NCBI GenBank assembly: GCA_903924985.1
Contig: CAIYDT010000149.1
Coordinates: 1 to 51,322 of the forward strand
DNA from: an uncultured Acetobacteraceae bacterium
Lineage (GTDB): Bacteria; Pseudomonadota; Alphaproteobacteria; Acetobacterales; Acetobacteraceae
Direction of reading: 5' to 3'
Length of the DNA: 51,322 nucleotides
The number at the start of each line of letters is the position of its first letter. The stretch's first letter is position 1. Under the pieces are notes generated by a model. The model had not been told where the DNA came from. It searched no databases and worked only from the letters and a program-made list of their open reading frames with translations. Made by a program: the position numbers and the translations under genes. This document shows positions 34,741-42,705 of the stretch, one piece after another.

Positions 34741-35361
34741 ATGATCATTGAAGTACGCACCTACCAATTGAAGCCCGGCACGCTGGCGGAGGCCGAGAAG
34801 CGCTTCGCCGCTGCCCTGCCAGTGCGGGAAAAGCACTCCAAACTGGCCGCCTTCTGGCACACCGAGGTGGGTGCGTTGAACCAGATCATTCATGTCTGGA
34901 CCTATGACAGCTTCGCCCAGCGCACCGCCGTGCGCGCCGCCGCCACCAAGGAAGAAGGCTGGCCGCCGCCGATCCGGGAATTCGTGGTCTCGCAGCAGAG
35001 CGAGGTGTTCGTCCCCGCCCCGTTCTCCCCGCCGCTGACCCCGAAGGAGGTCGGGCCGGTGTTCGAGATCCGCAGCTACACCATCGCACCGGGTGCCATT
35101 CCCGGCGTGATCGAGCGCTGGGCTGGCAAGATCGACGAACGCGTGAAGCTCTCCCCGCTGGTCGGCGCTTGGTACTCGGAGTTCGGGGCGTTGAACAAAT
35201 GGGTCCACATCTGGGCCTACAAAGATGCCGCCGAACGCCAGCGGATCAGAGCCGACGCCGTGGCACGCGGCCTGTGGCCGCCCGGCAGCGGCGCGACGGG
35301 GGCGATTATCAAACAAGAGAACATGCTGGTCGCGCCTGCATCGTTCTCCCCCATCCGTTAG
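34741..35361 (+). CDS. NIPSNAP family protein, two tandem domains
   Basis: The 206-aa product has two NIPSNAP (dimeric alpha-beta barrel-like) repeats. The first starts MIIEVRTYQLKPGTLAEAEK with HTEVGALNQIIHVWTYDSF; the second starts PVFEIRSYTIAPGAIPGVIERW with YSEFGALNKWVHIWAYKD. The matching LRTYxLxPG...GxLNxVxHxWxY pattern is the family signature. The function is poorly known; bacterial members often sit beside aromatic-degradation genes. It ends 4 nt before a LigB-type dioxygenase gene, so the two are probably co-transcribed. Confidence 0.92.
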   Translation: MIIEVRTYQLKPGTLAEAEKRFAAALPVREKHSKLAAFWHTEVGALNQIIHVWTYDSFAQRTAVRAAATKEEGWPPPIREFVVSQQSEVFVPAPFSPPLTPKEVGPVFEIRSYTIAPGAIPGVIERWAGKIDERVKLSPLVGAWYSEFGALNKWVHIWAYKDAAERQRIRADAVARGLWPPGSGATGAIIKQENMLVAPASFSPIR

Positions 35362-35365
35362 CCTC

Positions 35366-36346
35366 GTGGCGCGCTTGGTGGCAGGGTTCGGGACGTCGCA
35401 CAGCCCGATGCTGGCGTGCGCGGCCGAGGATTGGACCGCGTCCTTCCTGCCCCGCGACAAGGCGCGCCAGCACTACGACTTCGACGGCCGCCCCTGCCGC
35501 TACGACGATCTTTTGGCGCTTGCCCCGCCGGATGCGATGGACCGCATCGCGCCGGGTCCGATGGCGCTTCGCCGGGCGGCGATCGACGCGGCGCAGGAAC
35601 GGTTGCGTCAATCCATCGCGGCCGCCGAACTGGATGCCCTGATCGTAGTCGGCGACGACCAGGAGGAACTTTTCGACCAATCCAACATGCCGGCGCTGGG
35701 CATCTTCCATGGCTCCAGCATCCGCAACGCCCGCGCCGCCCCGGCGAACGACGCGATGGCTCGCGCCCGCATGCGCTTTTTGGAGGAAGGGGGCGAAGTC
35801 GAATACCCCTGCCAGGGCGATCTCGCCCGGCATCTGATCGGTTCGTTGCAACAGGCCGACTTCGACATTTCGGTATCCGGTAATATCCCGCCCGGCAAAG
35901 CCGAGGGACATGCCTATTCCTACGTGCACAAATTCTGCATGGGCGAGCGCCCGGTCCCGATCGTTCCGGTGTTCCTGAACGCATATTACCCACCGAACCA
36001 GCCCAGCCCGGCCCGATGTTTCGCCTTGGGCGTCGCCTTGGCCGGCGCCGTTGCCGCCTATCCCGGCGATGCTCGGGTTGGTATCCTCGCGTCCGGCGGG
36101 TTGAGCCATTTCGTGGTCGATGAGGCCTTCGACAGCACCATCGTCGCTGCCCTGCGACGCAAGGACGCGGATTTTTTTCGCGCCGCGCCGCTGCACAAGC
36201 TGCAAGCCGGCAGCTCCGAAATTCGCAACTGGATCTGCATGGCCGGCGCGGTCGGCTCGCTGGATTTGGATTGGATCGAGTATGTACCGGGGTACCGCAC
36301 CCCGGCGCTAACGGGGACCGGACTGTGCTTCGCCAGTTTCCGGTGA
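35366..36346 (+). CDS. LigB-type (class III) extradiol ring-cleavage dioxygenase family protein
   Basis: The 326-aa product has the LigB-superfamily layout: a metal histidine in GFGTSHSPM (about residues 7-15), IVVGDDQEELF near 90-100, and IFHGSSIRN. The C-terminal catalytic region has ILASGGLSHFVVDEAFD (about 235-251), and it ends in GSLDLDWIEYVPGYRTPALTGTG. Such enzymes open protocatechuate, gallate or related catechols with Fe(II). The start is GTG 35366; the ribosome site is weak, which suits coupling to the NIPSNAP gene. The exact substrate is not predictable. Confidence 0.85.
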   Translation: MARLVAGFGTSHSPMLACAAEDWTASFLPRDKARQHYDFDGRPCRYDDLLALAPPDAMDRIAPGPMALRRAAIDAAQERLRQSIAAAELDALIVVGDDQEELFDQSNMPALGIFHGSSIRNARAAPANDAMARARMRFLEEGGEVEYPCQGDLARHLIGSLQQADFDISVSGNIPPGKAEGHAYSYVHKFCMGERPVPIVPVFLNAYYPPNQPSPARCFALGVALAGAVAAYPGDARVGILASGGLSHFVVDEAFDSTIVAALRRKDADFFRAAPLHKLQAGSSEIRNWICMAGAVGSLDLDWIEYVPGYRTPALTGTGLCFASFR

Positions 36347-36372
36347 ACAGGCATATTGGGGAGTAAGACAAA

Positions 36373-36579
36373 ATGGCGACCGGAACGGTAAAATGGTTCA
36401 ATGACGCAAAGGGCTTCGGCTTCATCACGCCGGATGCGGGTGGGGAGGACCTGTTCGCGCATTTCAGCGCCATCAACATGGATGGGTTTAAGTCGCTGAA
36501 GGAAGGCCAAAAAGTCCAGTTCGAAGTAGCCCAGGGCCCCAAGGGCAAACAGGCCACCAATATTCAGGCCGCCGAATAG
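36373..36579 (+). CDS. cspA: Cold-shock protein, CspA family
   Basis: Single-stranded nucleic-acid-binding OB-fold protein of 68 aa that melts RNA structures. RNP1 is KGFGFI (13-18) and RNP2 is LFAHF (27-31), where VFVHF is more usual. It opens [18 protein letters not shown] and ends [15 protein letters not shown] precedes the ATG by about 9 nt. The 5' leader from the previous stop is only 26 nt, so the long regulatory cold-shock leader is absent unless the transcript begins inside the dioxygenase gene. Confidence 0.97.
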   Translation: MATGTVKWFNDAKGFGFITPDAGGEDLFAHFSAINMDGFKSLKEGQKVQFEVAQGPKGKQATNIQAAE

Positions 36580-36591
36580 GGAGACCGCATC

Positions 36592-37734
36592 ATGAAAGTC
36601 GGAACCGCGCTCAGCATCCTGGCCCAGCCCGGCCGCCCGGATGTCGCTTTGTATAACGAACACATGGCACTGGGCGATCTGGCCGAACCCCTGGGCTTCG
36701 ACTCCCTGTTCGCGCTGGAGCACCATTTCACCGGCTACTCCATGTCGCCGTCGCCGCTGCAAATGCTCAGCTACTATGCCGGCCGCACCACCAAAATCAC
36801 GCTCGGTACCTGCGTCATCGTGCTACCCTGGCACGACCCGATCCGGGTGGCGGAGCAGATCGCGCTGCTGGACGTCATGAGCGGCGGGCGCACCCTGATG
36901 GGCTTCGGCCGCGGCGCCGCCAGCGTGGAATACGAGGGCTTCCGCATCCCGATGGAAGAAGCCCGCCCACGTTTCGTTGAATCCGCGCAGCTGATCGTGA
37001 AGGCGCTGTCGAACGAGCGTTTCGACTGGCAAGGGGAATTCTACCAGATCCCCGAGATGTCGATCCGCCCGCGCCCGATCTCGCACCCCGAACGGCGGTT
37101 CTATGCGTCGTCGGTCAGCCCGGAATCCTCGGAGATCATGGCCAAGCTGGGCTTTGGCATGATGGTTGTCATGCAGAACGAATGGCCCAAGGCAGCCGAA
37201 GACGTTTTGCGCTACCGCGAAATCGCATCGAGCGTCGGCCACAAGCCCCGCCCACCGATCATCCTGAGCAACGTCGCCTGCGCGCCCACGCGCGAAGAAG
37301 CCCGCGACTGGGCAATGCGTTATCTGGGCGAAAAATGGGATTCCATCGACAATCACTACCATTTCGCCGACGGGCATCTGTCCAACGTGAAGGGCTACGA
37401 ATCCTACGGCAAGCTGGCGAAAACCTACACAAAGATGAAGGACGAGACGTTCCGCTCCAAGGCGACGGATTTCTACGTCAGCATTCAGGTGGTCGGCACG
37501 CCGGACGATTGCATCCAGCAGATCGCCGAGCTGCGGCGACTCACCGGGATGGATCATTTCGTGACGGAGTTTTCGTTCGGCAGCATGCCGCACCATCTGG
37601 CGGAGCTGAACATGCGCCTGTTCGCCGACAAGGTTGTGCCGGTGCTGCAGCGCGACGCGGCCTTCCAGGGCATAGTCGATCCGTTCGAGGGCAAGAGCTC
37701 AGCCAGCGAGGAGCGCCTGTTCGCGCCGGCCTGA
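36592..37734 (+). CDS. Luciferase-like (LLM class) flavin-dependent oxidoreductase
   Basis: FMN-dependent monooxygenase-type TIM barrel, 380 aa. Typical segments are LAEPLGFDSLFALEHHF near 26-42, GTCVIVLPWHDPIRVAEQIALLDVMSGGRTLMGFGRG near 75-110, and IVKALSNERFDWQGEFY near 137-153. It starts 12 nt after cspA with GGGAG as ribosome site. A second LLM enzyme is encoded at 44979-45974, with limited similarity. Substrate unknown; nearby dioxygenase and M20 hydrolase genes suggest a catabolic setting. Confidence 0.93.
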   Translation: MKVGTALSILAQPGRPDVALYNEHMALGDLAEPLGFDSLFALEHHFTGYSMSPSPLQMLSYYAGRTTKITLGTCVIVLPWHDPIRVAEQIALLDVMSGGRTLMGFGRGAASVEYEGFRIPMEEARPRFVESAQLIVKALSNERFDWQGEFYQIPEMSIRPRPISHPERRFYASSVSPESSEIMAKLGFGMMVVMQNEWPKAAEDVLRYREIASSVGHKPRPPIILSNVACAPTREEARDWAMRYLGEKWDSIDNHYHFADGHLSNVKGYESYGKLAKTYTKMKDETFRSKATDFYVSIQVVGTPDDCIQQIAELRRLTGMDHFVTEFSFGSMPHHLAELNMRLFADKVVPVLQRDAAFQGIVDPFEGKSSASEERLFAPA

Positions 37735-37749
37735 ATCGGAGATCCAACC

Positions 37750-39144
37750 ATGACCGCTCTCGACGCCGTGCTGAACCACGCCGACGCGCAGTTGGACGCG
37801 TCGCGCGAACGCCTGTTCGACCTGTTGCGCATCCCCTCGATCAGCACCCAGCCCGAATACGCGGGGGAGTGCGTGCGCGCCGCCGAGTGGGTGCGGGACC
37901 AACTGACCGGCATGGGATTTGAGGCGACCGTCCGCCCAACCGCCGGTCATCCCGTAGTCGTCGCGCACCATCCCGGACCGTCGGGGTATAAAGGCCCGCA
38001 CGTTCTGTTCTACGGCCACTACGATGTGCAGCCGCCGGACCCTCTGGCGCTATGGAACAGCCCACCGTTCGAGCCGCAACTGATCGACGGCCCCCGCGGC
38101 AAGCGCTTCGTCGCGCGCGGCGCGGTGGACGACAAAGGCCAGGCGATGATGTTCATCGAGGCCCTGCGCGCCTGGTTCAACGCCGGCGGCGGCATCCCGG
38201 CCAAGCTGACATTGCTGATCGAGGGCGAGGAAGAAGTCGGCTCCAAAAACCTGGAACCCTTTCTTATTGCCAACAAGGACGAATTATCGGTGGCGGATGT
38301 CGCGCTGATCTCCGACACCAATATGTGGAACGTGGATACACCCGCCGTGACGACCATGCTGCGGGGGATGGTCTACACCGAGGTGACGCTGAAAGCTGCC
38401 AACCGGGACCTGCATTCCGGGCTATATGGCGGGTCGGCGCTGAACCCCATCAACGCTTTGACTCGCATTCTGGGCCAGTTGCAGGACGAGAACGGCCGCA
38501 TCCAGTTGCCGGGGTTTTACGATCGGGTGAAGCCGGTTTCGAATGCGCAGCGGGCGCAGTGGGATTCCCTCGGCTTCGACGAAGCGACGTTCCTGGGGGA
38601 TATCGGCCTGACCGCGCCGGCTGGGGAGCGGGGGTATTCCGCGCTGGAACGCCTCTGGGCACGTCCGACCGCCGACATCAACGGCATCTGGGGCGGCTAT
38701 ACCGGCGAGGGCAGCAAGACCGTCATCGCGTCGCACGCATCCGCCAAAGTGTCGTTCCGGCTGGTATCCAACCAGGACCCCGATGAGGTCTACGCGCAAT
38801 ACCAGCAATTCGTGACCGACCGCTTGCCGCCGGGCGCCACGGCGGAATTCGCGTTGTTCTCCCACGGGCCGGGGATCGAGGTGAACACGGACTCGCCGTG
38901 GATCCGTGCTACGCTGGGTGCGTTATCGGACGAATTCGGCAAGCCGGCGGTGCTGATGGGCTGCGGCGGCTCCATTCCGGTGGTGACGTCATTGCGCTCG
39001 GTGCTCGGATTGGAGGCTCTTCTGATGGGGTTCGGCCTGGATGACGACCAAATCCATAGCCCCAACGAAAAATTCGAGCAGGCGTGCTTCCACCACGGCA
39101 TCCGGTCGCATATCCGGCTGTTGGGGAAACTGGCGGGGGGATGA
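37750..39144 (+). CDS. M20 family dipeptidase/metallo-hydrolase
   Basis: Di-zinc amidohydrolase of 464 aa. Metal-site motifs are LFYGHYDVQPPDP (His, near residue 92), ARGAVDDKGQAM (bridging Asp) and LIEGEEEVGS (catalytic Glu then metal Glu). A dimerisation domain sits at about 215-330. The later AVLMGCGGSIPVV and a final FHHGIRS provide further ligands. It is of the type annotated as cytosolic dipeptidase rather than an aminoacylase. The stop overlaps the following ABC ATPase start (ATGA). Confidence 0.93.
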   Translation: MTALDAVLNHADAQLDASRERLFDLLRIPSISTQPEYAGECVRAAEWVRDQLTGMGFEATVRPTAGHPVVVAHHPGPSGYKGPHVLFYGHYDVQPPDPLALWNSPPFEPQLIDGPRGKRFVARGAVDDKGQAMMFIEALRAWFNAGGGIPAKLTLLIEGEEEVGSKNLEPFLIANKDELSVADVALISDTNMWNVDTPAVTTMLRGMVYTEVTLKAANRDLHSGLYGGSALNPINALTRILGQLQDENGRIQLPGFYDRVKPVSNAQRAQWDSLGFDEATFLGDIGLTAPAGERGYSALERLWARPTADINGIWGGYTGEGSKTVIASHASAKVSFRLVSNQDPDEVYAQYQQFVTDRLPPGATAEFALFSHGPGIEVNTDSPWIRATLGALSDEFGKPAVLMGCGGSIPVVTSLRSVLGLEALLMGFGLDDDQIHSPNEKFEQACFHHGIRSHIRLLGKLAGG

Positions 39145-39734
39145 CCTTCCGCATCGCCGGGTTGCAAAGCACGCTGGCGGGGCCGTTCGATCTGGCGATC
39201 GAGGCTGGGGAATGTATCGCGATCACCGGGTCGTCGGGTTCGGGGAAATCGCTGTTCCTGCGCATGATCGCCGACCTCGATCCTTGCGAGGGGGATGTGT
39301 TCCTGGACGATCGGTCCCGCCGCGATATGACGGCACCGGAATGGCGCCATCAGGTTGTTTACAACCCAGCCGAACCGGGATGGTGGGCGGAGGATGTCGC
39401 CTCCCACTTCGTCGATATCGCGGCGGCGCGCGCTCTAGCGCCGCGTTTAGGGTTGCCGGCCGAATTGTTCGACGGCCCGGTCCTCCGCCTGTCCACCGGG
39501 GAACGCCAGCGGCTCGGCCTGATCCGAGCGCTTTCGTTGGACCCGAAGGTGCTGCTGCTGGATGAGCCGACGGGGGCGTTGGACGCGGACAATACCGCGC
39601 TGGTGGAGGCAGTATTGCGGGAACGGCTGGCCGGCGGCACCTCGGTCGTGATGGTGACACATAGCGCCGAGCAGGCCGGGCGGATGGGGGACCGGCGGTT
39701 TCGGATGGCGGAGCGGCGGTTGGTGGGGGTATGA
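39141..39734 (+). CDS. fetA: ABC transporter ATP-binding protein, FetA-like
   Basis: Small ATPase of 197 aa with Walker A GSSGSGKS (30-37), a signature loop LSTGERQRLGLIRAL (about 117-131) and Walker B VLLLDEPTGALD (about 137-148). It resembles FetA/YbbL, the ATPase of the FetAB exporter implicated in iron homeostasis and oxidative stress. Its probable permease partner (FetB-like) begins 577 nt downstream because a decayed toxin-antitoxin module separates them. The ATG overlaps the peptidase stop. Confidence 0.8.
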   Translation: MTFRIAGLQSTLAGPFDLAIEAGECIAITGSSGSGKSLFLRMIADLDPCEGDVFLDDRSRRDMTAPEWRHQVVYNPAEPGWWAEDVASHFVDIAAARALAPRLGLPAELFDGPVLRLSTGERQRLGLIRALSLDPKVLLLDEPTGALDADNTALVEAVLRERLAGGTSVVMVTHSAEQAGRMGDRRFRMAERRLVGV

Positions 39735-39759
39735 TCCCGCACATTGGATGGAGGGGCAT

Positions 39760-39918
39760 ATGGCTACCGTGATGGTCGAAATCTCAGTCGACACAGAAAC
39801 CGCGGAAGCGCTGGCCGACCCGCGGCGGCGAACGGCAGCGGCGGCAGGCATCACCGACCAGGATATTGACGACGAACTGGCTGCTTGGAAGACGAAGCGG
39901 GCGGCTCGGCGCGGGTGA
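39760..39918 (+). CDS. Small antitoxin-like protein of a PIN toxin pair
   Basis: The 52-aa product reads MATVMVEISVDTETAEALAD through a Arg/Ala-rich middle to TDQDIDDELAAWKTKRAARR. The DIDDELAAWKTKRAAR tail is the kind of acidic-to-basic helix seen in short antitoxins next to PIN toxins. GGAGGGG precedes the ATG by about 5 nt. Its TGA overlaps the toxin GTG start (GTGA at 39915). The frame is intact although the toxin is not. Assignment is mostly by position. Confidence 0.6.
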   Translation: MATVMVEISVDTETAEALADPRRRTAAAAGITDQDIDDELAAWKTKRAARRG

Positions 39919-40294
39919 TTGTCATCGGTGCCGCGCTCAAGCATGACAGCAACCCATGCTTAGTACTGGTCGGGGCCTATGAACAGGACCTCGTGGCGAT
40001 GTCCGAGCCGGTGGCCGATGAGATCCTGGACGTACTGGCTCGGCCCAGGTTTGCGGATGTTTTAACGCTACAGCGCCAGGCAGAAATCGCCCGCCTGCCA
40101 TTCAGCGGCGCCCACTGGTTTATGCCGGGGTCCGCGTGACCGATTGCCGCGATCCTCGGGACAACATCTACCGCGAGTTGGCGCTCGCCGCGAATGCCAC
40201 GGCGTTGGTTTCGTCGGATAAAGATTTGTTGGTGCTCCATCCCTGGCGTGGGGTTCCTGTTCCGCGGCCGACCGAGTTTCTGGGGTCTCTGTGA
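39915..40294 (+). pseudogene. PIN-domain toxin, deleted and frameshifted
   Basis: The first frame (to TGA 40139) reads VIVIGAALKHDSNP, VAMSEPVADEILDVLARPRF and ends SGAHWFMPGSA. The protein continues in the next frame with VRVTDCRDPRDNIYRELALA and SSDKDLLVLHPWRGVPVPRP up to TGA 40292-40294. The two halves together make a COG1569-type PIN toxin interrupted by a 1-nt deletion near 40125. The family start VIVDASVL.GAALK appears as VIV.IGAALK, so about five codons including the first catalytic Asp are gone. Thus it is doubly inactivated. It lies between fetA and fetB. Confidence 0.8.
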
Positions 40295-40310
40295 CGGGAG
40301 ACACAAGACC

Positions 40311-41120
40311 ATGACCCCCATCCTCCTTTCCCCCACCGACATCGCCATCGCCGCCGTCCTCATCGTCTTCGACGGCGTCCTCTCCGTCCTCCTGCGTCTC
40401 CGCCTGCACAGGCAGTTGGCAATAGCCGCCACTCGCATGATCGCGCAGCTCGTGCTGATCGGCTTCATCATGCGGGCGGTGTTCGCCATCGCCTCCCCGC
40501 TGCTGACGCTCGCGGTGATCCTCGCCATGGTCCTGATCGCGGGGAATGAGGTCGCCTCCCGCCCCGAACAAAAACTCCACCGCCAAGGCAACTACATCAT
40601 CGGCGCCGGGGCAGTCAGCCTCGCGACCTTCCTCACCGCGATCCTGGCGCTGACCACGGCGATCCGGCCCTCCCCTTGGTACGACGCGCATTACGCCATC
40701 CCGCTGGCCGGCATCATCCTGGGCAACGTCCTCAACGGCGCCAGCCTGGCGCTCGACTCCATGCTCGGCGGCGTCGTCGCGCAGAAAGCCGCGATCGAGG
40801 CGCAACTGGCTCTCGGCGCCCCCTTCAAACGCGCCATCAGGCAACTGGTCAGAACCTCGGTCCGTCGGGCGCTGCTGCCAACCATCAACCAGATGTCGGC
40901 TGCCGGCCTCGTGACCCTCCCGGGCATCATGACAGGCCAGATCCTGGCGGGCATGGACCCGTTGGAGGCTTCGAAGTACCAGATCCTCCTGATGTTCCTG
41001 TTGTCTGGAGGCAGCGGTCTCGCCGCCGTTGCCGTGGTGTATCTGACGGCGGCGCGCTTAACCGACGACCGCCAGCGCCTGCGGCTGGATCGCCTGATCT
41101 TGAAGGGGAAACGATTGTAA
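40311..41120 (+). CDS. fetB: ABC transporter permease, FetB-like (UPF0014)
   Basis: Inner-membrane permease of 269 aa with about seven membrane segments. The UPF0014 hallmarks are seen: TRMIAQLVLIGFIMRAVF, IPLAGIILGNVLNGASLALD, EAQLALGAPFKRAIRQLVRTSVRRALLPTINQM and GLVTLPGIMTGQILAGMDPLEASKYQI. It would work with the FetA-like ATPase upstream, probably exporting iron or a related solute. ATG 40311 has GGGAG 10 nt ahead. The original fetA-fetB spacing was probably much shorter before the toxin-antitoxin module entered. Confidence 0.88.
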   Translation: MTPILLSPTDIAIAAVLIVFDGVLSVLLRLRLHRQLAIAATRMIAQLVLIGFIMRAVFAIASPLLTLAVILAMVLIAGNEVASRPEQKLHRQGNYIIGAGAVSLATFLTAILALTTAIRPSPWYDAHYAIPLAGIILGNVLNGASLALDSMLGGVVAQKAAIEAQLALGAPFKRAIRQLVRTSVRRALLPTINQMSAAGLVTLPGIMTGQILAGMDPLEASKYQILLMFLLSGGSGLAAVAVVYLTAARLTDDRQRLRLDRLILKGKRL

Positions 41121-41176
41121 TTCTTGTCAAACATTGCAGTATCGGCCTCATTGAGAGGACATTGAGGAACGGTACC

Positions 41177-41917
41177 ATGAGCGGCACCACGGGCGGGCAG
41201 GCGGCTAGCCGAGCCCTGCTGAACATCAGATTGACCCCGGCAAGCGACGGGTTTCAGCTGCGGCCCACCGGCATGTTCACTGGCTACGGCGGCTATCGCC
41301 CGAACTATTTGCTCAATGTGCCGGGCCTCAATTTCAACCAGCCCACGGCCGCACCCCCCGCTGCACCCAGCGGCGGCGGCACGCCGGCCGAGGCGCCGGG
41401 GGGCAACACGGAATGGGTGACGCTGAGTCAGGCCGTGGTGCAGTTCAATCCGGCGAATGCCTTGCTTTGGGCCAACCGCCCCGGCAGCGCGGCACCTGCC
41501 CCCGCGGCAACCTTGCAGTTCAATCTGTTGTTCGGCGGTTTCGGCAATCGCTTCCAGATCGGCCAGTATATCTCTGGCTCCGGCACGTTCGGGACGGACT
41601 CAATAGGCCGTTCCTACAGCCTGTCGTGGGGATTGCTTGCCGGTGGAAACGATCTGCTGGTGCGTGGACCGGTGTCGTTCATCAATCCGCAGCTCCAGGT
41701 CGGGCCAAATTTCTCCAACCTCGGGCGTCCGGATGTGGCGACACAAATCGGCGGAAACATCAGCAATTTTATCAACTTTAGCCAGGAGGGCAGCGCCCTG
41801 ACCGTCGGCATCGGCGGCCAGATCGGCTACGCCTACGACCTTTCGTCCGGGGTCAGCGCCGTCAGCGCCTCGCTGCTGCTGCAACTGCAATTGCAGCGGA
41901 TGATGGGACGGCCGTAA
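41177..41917 (+). CDS. Hypothetical protein, beta-rich
   Basis: I do not recognise this 246-aa protein. It has no signal peptide. It contains a Pro/Ala/Gly linker (about 60-75), then alternating hydrophobic/polar strands such as LQFNLLFGGFGNRFQIGQYI, RSYSLSWGLLAGGNDLLVRG and GSALTVGIGGQIGYAYDLSS. It ends LLLQLQLQRMMGRP. The strand pattern recalls small beta-barrel or beta-sandwich proteins. GAGGAACGGTACC precedes ATG 41177. It lies between fetB and a CBS-BON gene, with no clear link to either. Confidence 0.75.
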   Translation: MSGTTGGQAASRALLNIRLTPASDGFQLRPTGMFTGYGGYRPNYLLNVPGLNFNQPTAAPPAAPSGGGTPAEAPGGNTEWVTLSQAVVQFNPANALLWANRPGSAAPAPAATLQFNLLFGGFGNRFQIGQYISGSGTFGTDSIGRSYSLSWGLLAGGNDLLVRGPVSFINPQLQVGPNFSNLGRPDVATQIGGNISNFINFSQEGSALTVGIGGQIGYAYDLSSGVSAVSASLLLQLQLQRMMGRP

Positions 41918-41988
41918 CCGGAACGGCATCTTGCGGCGGCACGCCTGAAGGAGGACCATTGCCTCCCACGGCAGCAAGGACCCAAGCC

Positions 41989-42705
41989 ATGATCGTCGCC
42001 GATGTGATGAACCGCAACGTGATCTCCGTCGCCCCGGACGCGACGGTGGAGGAGGCGGCGAAGACCATGCTCGCCCGCGATATCTCCGGCCTGTTCGTGG
42101 TCGATGCCAAGGGCGAACTCGCCGGTATCGTGACCGAGGGCGACCTGCTGCGCCGCGACGAACTCGGCACCCAGCGGCACCGTCCCTGGTGGCTGCGGCT
42201 ACTGGTGTCCCCCGGGCGGCAGGCGGCGGACTTCACCCACACCTACGGCCGGCATGTCAGCGACGTGATGACGGTGGACGTCATTGCCGTGGCTGCGTCT
42301 GCCCCGCTGGAGGAAGTCGTCGAAACCATGGAAAAGCACCGCATCAAGCGGCTGCCGGTGGTGGAAAACAACCGGGTCATCGGGGTCGTCAGCCGCTCCG
42401 ACCTACTGCGGTATCTGATCGGGCACGCGCGCCGGACCTCGACCGCCGCGACGGATGACTCGACCATCCGCACCGCCATCCTGGACGCGCTGGACAAGCA
42501 GCCCTGGGCGCCCGTGACCTCGCTGAACGTCACAGTGGCGGACGGTGTGGTGGACATATGGGGCACCATCACCGACGACAGCGAACGCCGCGCCATCACG
42601 GTGGTGGCGGAGAACACGCCGGGTGTGAAGAAGGTGCACGACCATCTGGTCTACATCGAGCCCTACTCCGGCACGGTGATCGAGTCCCCCGACGAGCAGC
42701 GCTGA
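41989..42705 (+). CDS. CBS-pair and BON domain protein
   Basis: The 238-aa product has CBS1 (VADVMNRNVISVAPDATVEE at 3-22), CBS2 (VSDVMTVDVIAVAASAPLEE about 88-107, with MEKHRIKRLPVVENNRVIGVVS) and a C-terminal BON domain (about 160-230: VTVADGVVDIWGTI, VAENTPGVKKVHDHL). CBS pairs sense adenylates, and BON domains bind lipid or membranes. ATG 41989 fits the family, which begins directly at the CBS domain. A TTG at 41959 with a perfect GAAGGAGG 4 nt ahead is an alternative that adds ten residues. The stop overlaps the presumed glpD start. Confidence 0.92.
   Translation: MIVADVMNRNVISVAPDATVEEAAKTMLARDISGLFVVDAKGELAGIVTEGDLLRRDELGTQRHRPWWLRLLVSPGRQAADFTHTYGRHVSDVMTVDVIAVAASAPLEEVVETMEKHRIKRLPVVENNRVIGVVSRSDLLRYLIGHARRTSTAATDDSTIRTAILDALDKQPWAPVTSLNVTVADGVVDIWGTITDDSERRAITVVAENTPGVKKVHDHLVYIEPYSGTVIESPDEQR

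Noticed and set aside
40194..40310. N-terminal extension of the FetB-like permease
   Set aside because: It overlaps the PIN toxin remnant in another frame; ATG 40311 has a ribosome site and starts at the first membrane helix.
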